Source: Mameliella sp. CS4
GTDB taxonomy: Bacteria > Pseudomonadota > Alphaproteobacteria > Rhodobacterales > Rhodobacteraceae
DNA length: 53,393 nt
NCBI RefSeq assembly: GCF_019392335.1
Contig: NZ_JAHXRQ010000027.1
Location: 1-53,393 of the forward strand
Direction of reading: 5' to 3'
Part shown: positions 1 through 8,045 of the stretch, one piece after another
Position numbering within the stretch: the stretch's first letter is position 1
Layout of the letters: each line of letters starts with the position of its first letter
The notes under the pieces: model-generated
What the model was told of the DNA's origin: nothing
Seen by the model: only the letters and a program-made list of their open reading frames with translations
The model's database searches: none
Translations under genes and position numbers: made by a program

Positions 1-20
1 TCTGTTCTCCTCGTCGTTTT

Positions 21-35
21 GAACGTTACGAGAAC
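21..35 (-). promoter_or_regulatory. LexA (SOS) box for a gene off the left edge
   Basis: On the minus strand the sequence reads GTTCTCGTAACGTTC, an exact GTTC-N7-GTTC match to the alphaproteobacterial LexA operator. A GAGGAG Shine-Dalgarno-like run follows a few bases downstream on that strand, near positions 5-10. The controlled gene would therefore start just beyond position 1 and read leftwards. The box lies downstream of uvrB, not upstream, so it is not the uvrB operator. The motif match is direct; the target gene is inferred because it is outside the window. Confidence 0.6.
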
Positions 36-83
36 AAACTCTACTTTTGAATGGCCCAGTTCTTTGGGGGCAGGTCACACTCA

Positions 84-2285
84 CTACCCCTTCCTCCTCC
101 GCTTCACATTCCCCCCACGCTGCCCCGGCTTCCCCGCCGTTGACCGCCCCTTGGACTTCACCGCCGCGTCTGACGCCCGTTCAACCGCCTGCTGACGCGC
201 CAGCGGGTCGTCGTGGACGGCGAGGTCGACCGCCTCCAACCGCTTGATCTCGTCCCGCAGGCGTGCGGCTTCTTCGAATTCCAGGTTCTCGGCGGCCTTG
301 CGCATGTCGGTGCGCAGCCCGTCCAGCACCGCCTGCAGGTTCGCGCCCTGTCGTTTCGGGTCGATCTGGGCGGTGACGCGGTTCATGTCCACGTCTCCTT
401 TGTAGAGCCCTTGAAGGATGTCCTCGACGTTCTTCTTGATCGTCGCCGGCGTGATGCCGTGTTCCTCGTTGTAGGCGACCTGCTTTTCGCGGCGGCGGTT
501 GGTCTCTGCCAGCGCGCGTTCCATCGAGCCGGTCACGCGGTCGGCATACATGATCACGCGGCCATCGGCGTTCCGCGCGGCCCGCCCGATGGTCTGGATC
601 AACGAGGTTTCAGAGCGCAGGAAGCCCTCCTTGTCGGCGTCCAGAATGGCGACCAGCCCGCATTCGGGGATGTCGAGGCCCTCGCGCAGCAGGTTGATGC
701 CCACCAGCACGTCGAAGGCGCCTAGCCGCAAATCGCGCAGGATCTCGATTCGTTCGATCGTGTCGATGTCCGAGTGCATGTAGCGGACCTTGATGCCCTG
801 TTCATGCATGTATTCGGTCAGATCCTCGGCCATCCGCTTTGTCAGGGTCGTGGCCAGCGTCCGATAGCCCGCTGCCGTCACCCGCCGTACCTCGTCCAGG
901 AGGTCGTCCACCTGCATCTCGACGGGGCGGATCTCGACCTCGGGGTCTAGGAGGCCGGTGGGGCGGATGACCTGCTCGGTGAAGACGCCGCCGGTCTGTT
1001 CCATCTCCCAGGCGGCGGGCGTGGCCGAGACGAAGACCGATTGCGGGCGCATGGCGTCCCATTCCTCGAACTTGAGCGGGCGGTTGTCCATGCAGGAGGG
1101 CAGGCGGAAACCGTGTTCGGCCAGCGTGAACTTGCGTCGGTAGTCGCCTTTGAACATGCCGCCGATCTGCGGGACGGAGACGTGGGATTCGTCGGCGAAG
1201 ACGATGGCGCTGTCGGGAATGAATTCGAAGAGGGTGGGGGGCGGTTCGCCCGGCGCGCGGCCCGTCAGGTAGCGCGAGTAGTTCTCGATCCCGTTGCAGA
1301 CGCCAGTTGCCTCCAGCATTTCCAGATCGAAATTGGTGCGCTGTTCCAGCCGCTGCGCTTCCAGCAGCTTGCCTTCGCCCACCAGTTGATCGAGCCGCTG
1401 GCGCAGCTCTTTCTTGATGCCGATGATGGCCTGGTTCATCGTCGGGCGCGGCGTGACGTAGTGGCTGTTGGCGTAGATGCGGATACGGTCGAATGTGTCG
1501 GTCTTTGTGCCGGTCAGCGGGTCAAACTCGGTGATGTTTTCCAGCTCTTCTCCGAAAAAGGACAGTTTCCAGGCCCGATCTTCAAGGTGCGCGGGCCAGA
1601 TTTCCAGGGAATCGCCCCGCACGCGGAAGGACCCGCGCTGGAACGCCTGATCGTTGCGTCGGTACTGCTGGGCAATGAGGTCGGCCATCACTTTCCGCAT
1701 CTCGTATTCGCGGCCCGTATGCAGGTCCTGGGTCATCGCGCCATAGGTTTCGACCGAGCCGATGCCGTAGATACAGGAAACCGAGGCCACGATAATCACG
1801 TCATCACGTTCCAACAGCGCCCGGGTGGCCGAGTGGCGCATCCGGTCGATCTGTTCGTTGATCTGGCTTTCCTTCTCGATATAGGTGTCGCTGCGGGCGA
1901 CATAGGCCTCTGGCTGGTAATAGTCGTAGTAGCTGACGAAGTATTCCACGGCATTGTCGGGGAAGAAGCCCTTGAATTCGCCGTAAAGCTGCGCGGCCAG
2001 CGTCTTGTTGGGGGCAAGGATAATTGCGGGGCGCTGGGTTTCCTCGATCACCTTGGCCATCGTGAAGGTCTTGCCCGTGCCGGTGGCACCCAGCAGGACC
2101 TGGTCACGCTCACCCGCGTTCACGCCACCTGTGAGTTCGGCGATCGCGGTGGGCTGGTCGCCGGCCGGGGCGAAATCGGTCTGCATGACGAACCGCTTGC
2201 CCCCTTCGAGCTTTTCACGCTCTCGGACATCTGGGGCTGGCGCATGCAGCAGCGCGGGCATCTGTTCGGGGGAATTGTTGTGCAT
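84..2285 (-). CDS. uvrB: UvrABC excinuclease subunit B
   Basis: UvrB is the damage-verification helicase of nucleotide excision repair; it is loaded by UvrA and recruits UvrC. The 733-residue product has Walker A GATGTGKT at about residues 66-73, the YYDYYQPEAY beta-hairpin region, the ADESH Walker B box, helicase C-terminal motifs (GINLLREGLDIPE, QTIGRAARN) and a C-terminal UVR helix pair (NLEFEEAARLRDEI). I chose the ATG at 2285, preceded by a GGAACGGAG ribosome site; the frame is open upstream to 2450 but that extension lacks family similarity. The length, somewhat above the classical 670 residues, is usual for alphaproteobacteria, with a basic C-terminal tail rich in Lys and Arg. I see no LexA box directly upstream. 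Confidence 0.97.
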   Translation of the reverse strand: MHNNSPEQMPALLHAPAPDVREREKLEGGKRFVMQTDFAPAGDQPTAIAELTGGVNAGERDQVLLGATGTGKTFTMAKVIEETQRPAIILAPNKTLAAQLYGEFKGFFPDNAVEYFVSYYDYYQPEAYVARSDTYIEKESQINEQIDRMRHSATRALLERDDVIIVASVSCIYGIGSVETYGAMTQDLHTGREYEMRKVMADLIAQQYRRNDQAFQRGSFRVRGDSLEIWPAHLEDRAWKLSFFGEELENITEFDPLTGTKTDTFDRIRIYANSHYVTPRPTMNQAIIGIKKELRQRLDQLVGEGKLLEAQRLEQRTNFDLEMLEATGVCNGIENYSRYLTGRAPGEPPPTLFEFIPDSAIVFADESHVSVPQIGGMFKGDYRRKFTLAEHGFRLPSCMDNRPLKFEEWDAMRPQSVFVSATPAAWEMEQTGGVFTEQVIRPTGLLDPEVEIRPVEMQVDDLLDEVRRVTAAGYRTLATTLTKRMAEDLTEYMHEQGIKVRYMHSDIDTIERIEILRDLRLGAFDVLVGINLLREGLDIPECGLVAILDADKEGFLRSETSLIQTIGRAARNADGRVIMYADRVTGSMERALAETNRRREKQVAYNEEHGITPATIKKNVEDILQGLYKGDVDMNRVTAQIDPKRQGANLQAVLDGLRTDMRKAAENLEFEEAARLRDEIKRLEAVDLAVHDDPLARQQAVERASDAAVKSKGRSTAGKPGQRGGNVKRRRKG

Positions 2286-2578
2286 GGGGAGGCTCCGTTC
2301 CCTGCGGAATATGTCGCGCCAAGGAGGGCCCGACAAGGGGAGGCCCGCGTCCGGTGGAGAAACGGGCGCCGGATTGCCGTGGAAAAGCCTGCGCCCTGCA
2401 GGCCTGACCAAGTGGCCCTGAGGATGGGCTGGCGCGCCGGACAAATGCACTCGGTTCTGGAGAAAACCTCTTTCATGCGGTTATGCGTTTGCGGGCAGGC
2501 TGCGAAAACACCTGTCGACGCCGGGTAAGGTGCGCGGCGACAGAGGAAGATCTTTCAACCCTGGCGGGAGTTGGATAA

Positions 2579-2609
2579 CCTTTGGAGAATGGGAGGCTCC
2601 CCTCCAAGG
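2579..2609. other. Imperfect hairpin upstream of 2639 gene
   Basis: CCTTTGGAG at 2579-2587 pairs with CTCCAAGG at 2602-2609, and inside it GGGAG pairs with CTCCC. It lies between the divergently oriented uvrB and the next plus-strand gene, 30 bases before that gene's start, so it would sit in its 5' leader. No U-run follows. A regulatory or repeat-derived role is possible but not shown. Confidence 0.4.
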
Positions 2610-2638
2610 AGAGGGGGGCGCAATAAGGGGAACCGAGA

Positions 2639-3088
2639 ATGGGTAGGTTGCCTGACTGCAGAACAGAGGCCACGGTCGAAGTTGCCGGGGCCGAAGGATC
2701 GGTGATCCTGATGGTCTGGCGGTTCGGCGATGGCCGCAGGCTTTTGCGCGGTCAGCCGACGGGCTACATGCGCCACGAAGAAGTGGCCGAGGCGATGAGA
2801 TGTCTTGTCGAGGATCCTCGGTTCGGTCCCGGCCTTCCGACGCTATGGGACTTCCGCGGTCATGACTTCTCTTTCTATACGGCGTCGGAATTTCGCTCCC
2901 ACGCCTTCATCATCCCCCGGTTTCCCGCCAGGTCCGGCGTCCGGCGCGGCTATTTGGTGGACAGCGAGACCGGTTTTGGAACCCTGCGGATGTTCCAGGG
3001 CACCGCAAGTGGCTACAATTTCGAGGATCAGGACAATCTGATGGTATCCTACAACCTTGAAGAACTGGTTGACTGGCTGCTGGCCTGA
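2639..3088 (+). CDS. Conserved hypothetical protein, 149 aa
   Basis: I do not recognise a named family. The product is about 149 residues with no signal peptide or membrane segment, and looks like a small soluble alpha/beta protein: an N-terminal strand-rich part, a YMRHEEV segment near residue 43, a TLWDFRGHDFS stretch near residue 68 and a C-terminal NLEELVDWLLA helix. The overall look resembles SpoIIAA/STAS-like single-domain proteins, but that is a guess. The ATG at 2639 follows AAGGGGAACCGAGA, a plausible ribosome site. It is divergent from uvrB and monocistronic. Confidence 0.75.
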   Translation: MGRLPDCRTEATVEVAGAEGSVILMVWRFGDGRRLLRGQPTGYMRHEEVAEAMRCLVEDPRFGPGLPTLWDFRGHDFSFYTASEFRSHAFIIPRFPARSGVRRGYLVDSETGFGTLRMFQGTASGYNFEDQDNLMVSYNLEELVDWLLA

Positions 3089-3347
3089 CCCCGGCGGAGC
3101 GTCGCGCTGCGCAAGGGGGAAAGATAGATATTGCGTTAATGCGCGACCGAAATATATCTTTTCGCAAGGCAAGCAGAGCTTTTGATCCGGGCGGGCCCGC
3201 ATTCGCCCATCCCTCGCTCCCCGCGTCCCTGTCCTGGTCATTGCCTGCTTGTCCCTTCCCGGAAAAATGTGACAAAGGGCGCGCTTGCAGACCTTGTGTC
3301 ATCACCGCATATCACGCAGAAAGATGGCGAATGACAGGAGGTGCGCC

Positions 3348-3659
3348 ATGCGGGCACGCATTTATCAGCCGGCCAAGACAGCCATGTCCTCGGGGCAGGC
3401 CAAGACCAAGACCTGGATTCTCGACTTTGCGCCGGAGTCTCCCCGGTCGGTTGATCCGTTGATGGGCTGGACCTCGTCCCAGGACACGCAGTCCCAGGTG
3501 CGCCTGCGCTTTGAGAGCAAGGACGCGGCGGTGGCTTATGCCCGGGAACACGGCATCGATGCCCAGGTGTTCGAGCCGAAAAAGCGCAAGCCCAACATTC
3601 GTCCGCGCGGCTATGCCGAGAACTTCGCTGTGGACCGGCGATCTGCCTGGACCCATTGA
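3348..3659 (+). CDS. NDUFS4-like ETC complex I subunit family protein
   Basis: This 103-residue protein matches the NDUFS4 (18 kDa accessory subunit) family of NADH:ubiquinone oxidoreductase, which alphaproteobacteria share with mitochondria. It is recognised by the MRARIYQPAKTAMSSGQAKT start, the WILDFAPE and DPLMGWTSSQDT segments, and the C-terminal KPNIRPRGYAENFA region. In complex I the protein helps anchor the peripheral arm. A perfect AGGAGG at 3336-3341 fixes the ATG at 3348 over an upstream in-frame start. It stands alone, away from any nuo operon, as is common for this gene. Confidence 0.9.
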   Translation: MRARIYQPAKTAMSSGQAKTKTWILDFAPESPRSVDPLMGWTSSQDTQSQVRLRFESKDAAVAYAREHGIDAQVFEPKKRKPNIRPRGYAENFAVDRRSAWTH

Positions 3660-3805
3660 AGCTGAACAACGGGCGTGCCTGAGGACGTGATATGTCGGAT
3701 GCTGCGTCCCTCCGGGTACAATCATCCTGAATGGCAAGATGACAACGCAGCGGGCGGCCCGAACGGTCGCTCCTTTTGTTTCACGCCCGACCGGAGGCCT
3801 TGGAA

Positions 3806-4723
3806 TTGAGCATCACGCATCTTGTCACCCACTCCGGCGGTTTCCACGCGGATGAGCTTTTGTCCTCGGTGATTCTGACCCGGCTCTTTCCGGACGCAAA
3901 GCTGGTCCGGTCGCGAGACCCGAAGTGGATTTCGCCGGGTTCGGACAGGGTCGTTTATGATGTGGGGCGGGCCTATGATCCGGCAGCAGGCGTCTTCGAC
4001 CATCACCAGAGACCGAATCCGCTGCGCGACGACGGCCAGCCCTACAGCTCTTTCGGGCTTATCTGGTGTCATTTCGGTCACGACTATCTGCGAGCGCTTG
4101 ATGTGCCCGAAGCGGATGTCGAGAGCATTCACCGCGCGTTCGACCAGGGCTTTGTCCTGCCGATCGACCTGATGGACAACGGGGCGCTGGAACCTTCGGT
4201 GGCGGGGCCTCTGGCGGGGATGACCCTTCCTGTGCTGCTGGAAACCCTGAAGCCCACCTTCGACGAGCGAGGCGCGGACCTGGACGACCGGGCATTCCTG
4301 CGGGCGCTCGAGGTCGCGCGGGCTTTTGTCGAGGCAGCGGTCCGGGGCAAGGCCGCAAAGCGCCGGGCCGAGGCCATCGTCCTTGCCGCCATCGAAAAGG
4401 CGGGGGCCTCGCACATTCTGGAACTGCCAATGGGGATGCCCTTCCGCGCGGCAGTCGAGAAATCCGGCGCGGATCATTTGCTGTTCGTCGTCCATCCGCG
4501 CGACAGCGACTGGGCGCTGACCACCATCCGGAAAAGCGGCGACACCTTTGAGAGCCGCGCCGACCTGCCAGAGGCCTGGGCCGGTCTGACCGACGCGGCG
4601 CTTGAAGCGGCCAGCGGCGTTTCGGGTGCCAAGTTTTGCCATAACGCGCGGTTCATCGCCGTCGCGTCGACGCGCGAGGCCGTCATGCGCATGGCAGAGC
4701 GCGCTGTGGCCGAGGTGGCCTGA
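3806..4723 (+). CDS. MYG1-family (UPF0160) metal-dependent hydrolase/exonuclease
   Basis: The protein belongs to the MYG1 family, whose eukaryotic members are 3'-5' RNA exonucleases and whose bacterial role is unclear. The signature THSGGFHADE lies at the N terminus, followed by VYDVGRAYDP and the metal-binding FDHHQ motif, then a conserved SSFGLIW segment. About 305 residues is the usual family length. The frame is open from a TTG at 3776, but GGAGG at 3793-3797 is well spaced for the TTG at 3806, which also starts directly before the conserved THLVTHSGG core. The use of TTG is a point of uncertainty. Confidence 0.88.
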   Translation: MSITHLVTHSGGFHADELLSSVILTRLFPDAKLVRSRDPKWISPGSDRVVYDVGRAYDPAAGVFDHHQRPNPLRDDGQPYSSFGLIWCHFGHDYLRALDVPEADVESIHRAFDQGFVLPIDLMDNGALEPSVAGPLAGMTLPVLLETLKPTFDERGADLDDRAFLRALEVARAFVEAAVRGKAAKRRAEAIVLAAIEKAGASHILELPMGMPFRAAVEKSGADHLLFVVHPRDSDWALTTIRKSGDTFESRADLPEAWAGLTDAALEAASGVSGAKFCHNARFIAVASTREAVMRMAERAVAEVA

Positions 4724-5086
4724 AGCACAGTTTGGGCAGGCCTTTCGCGGCTCAGGACACTTCCGTCGCAAGTTCTGGCGCGTTGACCGCGCTCTCTGGC
4801 TGCGGATCGGAGGGCGGGACAAAGGCGCCCGTCACGGTGCCTGAGGCAAAGTCATGATCACCGGTCAGGGCCTCGGCGGCATCAAGCGGTACGGTGGCGA
4901 TCTCCGATCCCGTTCCGGCAAAGCCTGACAGGTAAGGACCCAACGGGCGATCAACCGGGTCCGCGCGGTGGATTGGCTTTCGCTTTGCGCTCTGCGATGC
5001 CTGCGCCTAGGCTGCCGCGAAACCGCGTCCAGCTGTCATTCCGCGCCAGGCCGGTTCCGATTGTCCCGACACAGCCCGAGGTTCCT
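4724..5086. other. 363-bp stretch without a supported gene
   Basis: Between the MYG1 gene and the chosen GNAT start I see only a minus-strand open frame (4752-4943) whose codon pattern looks coding but which has only a TTG start and no ribosome site. It may be a remnant. If the GNAT start were at the ATG 4997, the gap would shrink. No repeat or clear terminator was found. Confidence 0.4.
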
Positions 5087-5596
5087 TTGTCCCGCCTGAC
5101 GTCCCCGAAACTCGCCGAAGTTGCCGGCCCCTCTGCGCAGGTCGAGGCTCTCCTGGCGGCCCATCATGCGTTGATGCGTGCGCAAAGCCCCGAAGAAAGC
5201 TGTCACGTCATGACGGGTGAGGATCTGCAGGCCGAAGGCGCCAAGGTCTTTGCCCTGTTCGAAGAGGACGGAACCGCCCTGGCGGTTGGCGCGCTCAAAA
5301 CCGTGGTCGAGGGCGCGGCGCCCGCGTCTCTTGCAGGCTGCGGCCCGGTCGTTGAGCTCAAGAGCATGCATGTGGCTGCGACGGCCCGCAGTCGCGGGTT
5401 GGGACATCTGCTGCTGTCGGGAATGATGGACATGGCCCGCGAAGCCGGGGCCGGCGGCGCCTGCCTTGAAACCGGAACAGCCCCTGAGTTCGCGGCGGCA
5501 CGCGCGCTCTACCTGTCACAGGGGTTTGAGCCGTGCCCGCCATTCGGCGGCTATCAGCTGGACCCGTTGAGCGTTTTCATGTGCCGATCATTGTGA
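5087..5596 (+). CDS. GNAT family N-acetyltransferase
   Basis: This small soluble acetyl-CoA-dependent acyltransferase shows the GNAT core: strand VVELKSMHVAATARSRGLG with the pyrophosphate-binding R-x-x-G-x-G-like loop (RSRGLG), followed by the HLLLSGMMDMAREAG helix, LETGTAPEF and the ALYLSQGFEPC C-terminal element. The substrate is unknown. The frame is open from 4973. I favour the TTG at 5087, preceded by GAGG, because it gives a 169-residue protein starting just before the first conserved helix (AAHHALMRAQSPEESCHV). The ATG at 4997 is the alternative and would add a low-similarity extension. The tRNA gene follows 43 bases downstream. Confidence 0.85.
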   Translation: MSRLTSPKLAEVAGPSAQVEALLAAHHALMRAQSPEESCHVMTGEDLQAEGAKVFALFEEDGTALAVGALKTVVEGAAPASLAGCGPVVELKSMHVAATARSRGLGHLLLSGMMDMAREAGAGGACLETGTAPEFAAARALYLSQGFEPCPPFGGYQLDPLSVFMCRSL

Positions 5597-5639
5597 ATAC
5601 TTGCCCTGCCCGGGGAAAGTCTGCAAAACCGGGCGCAGC

Positions 5640-5716
5640 GGTCCCTTAGCTCAACTGGATAGAGCAGCTGACTTCTAATCAGCAGGTTGAGGGTTCGAGT
5701 CCTTCAGGGATCGCCA
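5640..5716 (+). tRNA. tRNA-Arg (anticodon TCT)
   Basis: The 77-base cloverleaf has a seven-pair acceptor stem (GGTCCCT with AGGGATC, including one G-T), a D-arm (GCTC...GAGC), an anticodon stem CTGA/TCAG around the loop CTTCTAA, and a T-arm GAGGG-TTCGAGT-CCTTC. The 3' CCA is encoded. The anticodon TCT reads AGA and AGG codons, which are rare in this GC-rich genome. tRNA 3' ends are common integration sites, but I see no integrase or duplicated att sequence here. Confidence 0.97.
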
Positions 5717-5992
5717 AAGTTTCTGCAGGCATATGATGCGGCCTCATTTTTTGGCCTGTTTTCCGCCCGGAGCGAATTCGATGTGTTCCTGTGCCTCGGA
5801 CAGCGTTTTGTGACCACCCCTGCCATGATGACCTGACCCGATGCGCCCTGATCGGGTGACCTGCCCCCCCCACGACGTTCTGAAACTGTCGCGAACCTGC
5901 CAGACCGGTTGCGCGGATGCGGGCGGCATTGCAGCTACTGGCTTTTCTTTCGAAACTGACGGATGCTGGCGCAGGGAGGAACGTCAGCGGAT

Positions 5993-6664
5993 ATGCGTCT
6001 GCTTCTGGTCGAAGATACTGCGGATGTCGCGGACGCCATTGTCGCAAGCTTCGGGCATCGCGGCGATGCCGTGGACCATGTGGGTTCGGTCGACGAGGCC
6101 GGAGGCGCGCTTGCAGTGCAGGATTACGACGTCATCATCCTTGATATCGGCCTGCCCGACGGGTTGGGCACAGAGGTTCTCGCAAGCCTGCGCAATCGCG
6201 GCAAATCAACACCGGTGCTGATGCTGACCGCACGTTCCGACATCGAGGACCGCGTCGCGGCGCTCGACAAGGGGGCGGATGACTACCTGATCAAGCCATT
6301 CGATCTGCGCGAATTGCACGCCCGTGTACGGGCGATGCTGCGTCGGCAGGACGTGGATCGCTCAGGCGTCATCGAGTTCGGTGACATCACTTTCGACCCC
6401 GCCGGCCTGACGGTCGAGGTCAAGGGCCGCCCGGTGTCGCTGGCCCGGCGCGAGATCAACGTGCTGGAAATCCTGCTTGCCAACCGCGAACGGGTGGTGC
6501 CGAAGGACAAGCTACTCGACCGACTGTATTCCTTCAACGATGAAGAGGTCAGCCCGAACGCTGTCGAACTTTATGTCGGCCGGTTGCGCAAGAAGCTCTG
6601 CAACAGCCAGATCACCATCAAGACGTTGCGTGGGCTTGGCTATCAGATGGTCGATGAAGACTAG
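5993..6664 (+). CDS. OmpR/PhoB-type response regulator, TctD-like
   Basis: The receiver domain starts at the N terminus (MRLLLVEDTADVA) with phospho-acceptor Asp51 in VIILDIGLPDG and the conserved Lys in YLIKPFD. A C-terminal winged helix follows, with the VELYVGRLRKKL recognition segment and TLRGLGYQM. It is the partner of the kinase that overlaps its 3' end. I chose the ATG at 5993 because MRLLLVED is the canonical family start; the ATG at 5963 would add ten residues. An AGGGAGGA run at 5973-5980 is about 12 bases upstream, slightly far. The kinase and binding-protein genes are translationally coupled downstream, so the three form one operon. Confidence 0.95.
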   Translation: MRLLLVEDTADVADAIVASFGHRGDAVDHVGSVDEAGGALAVQDYDVIILDIGLPDGLGTEVLASLRNRGKSTPVLMLTARSDIEDRVAALDKGADDYLIKPFDLRELHARVRAMLRRQDVDRSGVIEFGDITFDPAGLTVEVKGRPVSLARREINVLEILLANRERVVPKDKLLDRLYSFNDEEVSPNAVELYVGRLRKKLCNSQITIKTLRGLGYQMVDED

Positions 6665-8045
6665 GGCGCGGGCCGGAGCACGGCTGACCGGGTCTCTGAG
6701 TTTCCGGCTCGGCGTGGCGCTGGCCCTGGTGCTCGCCATTGGCGGCGTGGCGGTGTCGCTGGCGGCCTATGCCTATGGCCGCAGCGCGGCGCAGCAATCC
6801 TATGACAGGCTGCTGGTCGGAGCGGCCAACCAGATCGCCGGATCGCTGGGGCTGCGGGACGGCGAGGTGATCGTCGATATCCCGGTCTCGGCCTTCGAGC
6901 TGCTGTCGCTGGCCCCAAGGGACCGTGTGGTCTATGCCGTGTTCGATGACCGGGGGCGGCTGGTCACCGGCTATGACACGGTGGCGCTTCCCGAGGGCGA
7001 CGGCCGGTTTTTCAGCGGCAGCTTTGCCGGGGAACCGGCGCGGTACGTGCATGTCAGACGGCAGATTGCCGAGCGCTCTTTCCTGGGTGCGGTGGACGTC
7101 GTCGTCGGTCAGACCACCGAAGCGCGCCGCGAACTGACGCAGCAGATCACGCGAAATGCGCTGTTGGCGGTGGCTGTGGTCGGGCTGGTAATTTCCGGGC
7201 TTGCGGTTCTGGCGGTGAACTCCGCCCTGCGTCCGCTGCACCGGATCGAGCGCGATTTCGCGCTGCGTTCCAGTCGCGACCTGACACCGGTCGACGTCGA
7301 GGTGCCGCAGGAGATTGCCAGCCTGGTCGCGGCTTTGAACCGCTTCATCGGACGGATCGACCGCCAGTTGCGGGTCATGCGCACGCTGATCGCCGACGCC
7401 TCGCACCAGCTGCGTACGCCGATTGCGGCGCTCCGGGCGCAGGCCGAGCTGGCGCGAGAGGCCACCGATGCCGAAGACCAGCTGCGTATCGTCGAAAAAA
7501 TCCACGAACGGTCGCGCAACCTGAGCCGGCTGACCGACCAGCTTCTGAACCACGCGATGATCATTCACCGCGCCGACAGCGTCGACTTGGCGCCGGTGGA
7601 TCTGCGGGTGGTGGCCAGTGACGCCGTGGACCAGTTCGATCAGACCCTGTCGGGGTCCGAACGGGTCGTGCGGATCGATCTGCCCGAGGCGCCGATGGTC
7701 TGTGACGGCGACGCATTATCGCTGGTCGAGGCCTGCAAGAACCTGATCAACAACGCGACCGCCTATGGCAAGCCGCCGATCACCGTCTTCGTGCGCGACG
7801 ACGGCGCGGCGCTCAACATCGGTGTGCGTGATAGGGGCGACGGAATGGCGGAAGGTTTGTGGGCAGATGCGGGCAAACGCTTTGCGAAACGCTCCGGCGT
7901 GTCCTCGACCAGTGCCGGGCTTGGGCTGTCCATCGTCAGCGCGGTGGCCCAGGCGCATGGCGGTCGGATGACGATCCGGCGCCCCGCCGACGATCGCTTC
8001 GAGGTCTTCCTGGAGCTGCCGAAAGTCAGGGAGGCGGAGCCATGA
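6654..8045 (+). CDS. TctE-like sensor histidine kinase
   Basis: This 463-residue inner-membrane kinase has a first membrane helix at about residues 19-41, a periplasmic 2CSK_N-like sensor domain (about 42-165), a second helix (about 168-188), a HAMP-like linker, the HisKA dimerisation domain with phospho-acceptor His251 in DASHQLRTP, and a HATPase domain with N-box NLINNATAYG, DRGDGM and GLGLSIV. The ATG at 6654 lies inside the last codons of the response regulator, an 11-base overlap that implies coupling. The binding-protein gene begins at its stop. In TctDE relatives the kinase senses carboxylates, but here the ligand is unknown. Confidence 0.94.
   Translation: MKTRARAGARLTGSLSFRLGVALALVLAIGGVAVSLAAYAYGRSAAQQSYDRLLVGAANQIAGSLGLRDGEVIVDIPVSAFELLSLAPRDRVVYAVFDDRGRLVTGYDTVALPEGDGRFFSGSFAGEPARYVHVRRQIAERSFLGAVDVVVGQTTEARRELTQQITRNALLAVAVVGLVISGLAVLAVNSALRPLHRIERDFALRSSRDLTPVDVEVPQEIASLVAALNRFIGRIDRQLRVMRTLIADASHQLRTPIAALRAQAELAREATDAEDQLRIVEKIHERSRNLSRLTDQLLNHAMIIHRADSVDLAPVDLRVVASDAVDQFDQTLSGSERVVRIDLPEAPMVCDGDALSLVEACKNLINNATAYGKPPITVFVRDDGAALNIGVRDRGDGMAEGLWADAGKRFAKRSGVSSTSAGLGLSIVSAVAQAHGGRMTIRRPADDRFEVFLELPKVREAEP

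Noticed and set aside
1041..2528. Open frame of 495 codons antisense to uvrB
   Set aside because: The minus strand is clearly uvrB with all motifs; the antisense frame has no family features.
2286..2638. Search for a LexA box upstream of uvrB
   Set aside because: No GTTC-N7-GTTC or its complement was found in this stretch.
4752..4943. Minus-strand 63-codon frame between the MYG1 and GNAT genes
   Set aside because: Codon pattern looks coding, but the only start is a TTG without a ribosome site and the frame has no recognised similarity; possibly a remnant.
5640..5716. tRNA-Arg considered as an integration (att) site of an island
   Set aside because: No integrase gene and no duplicated tRNA 3' end were found in the downstream sequence.
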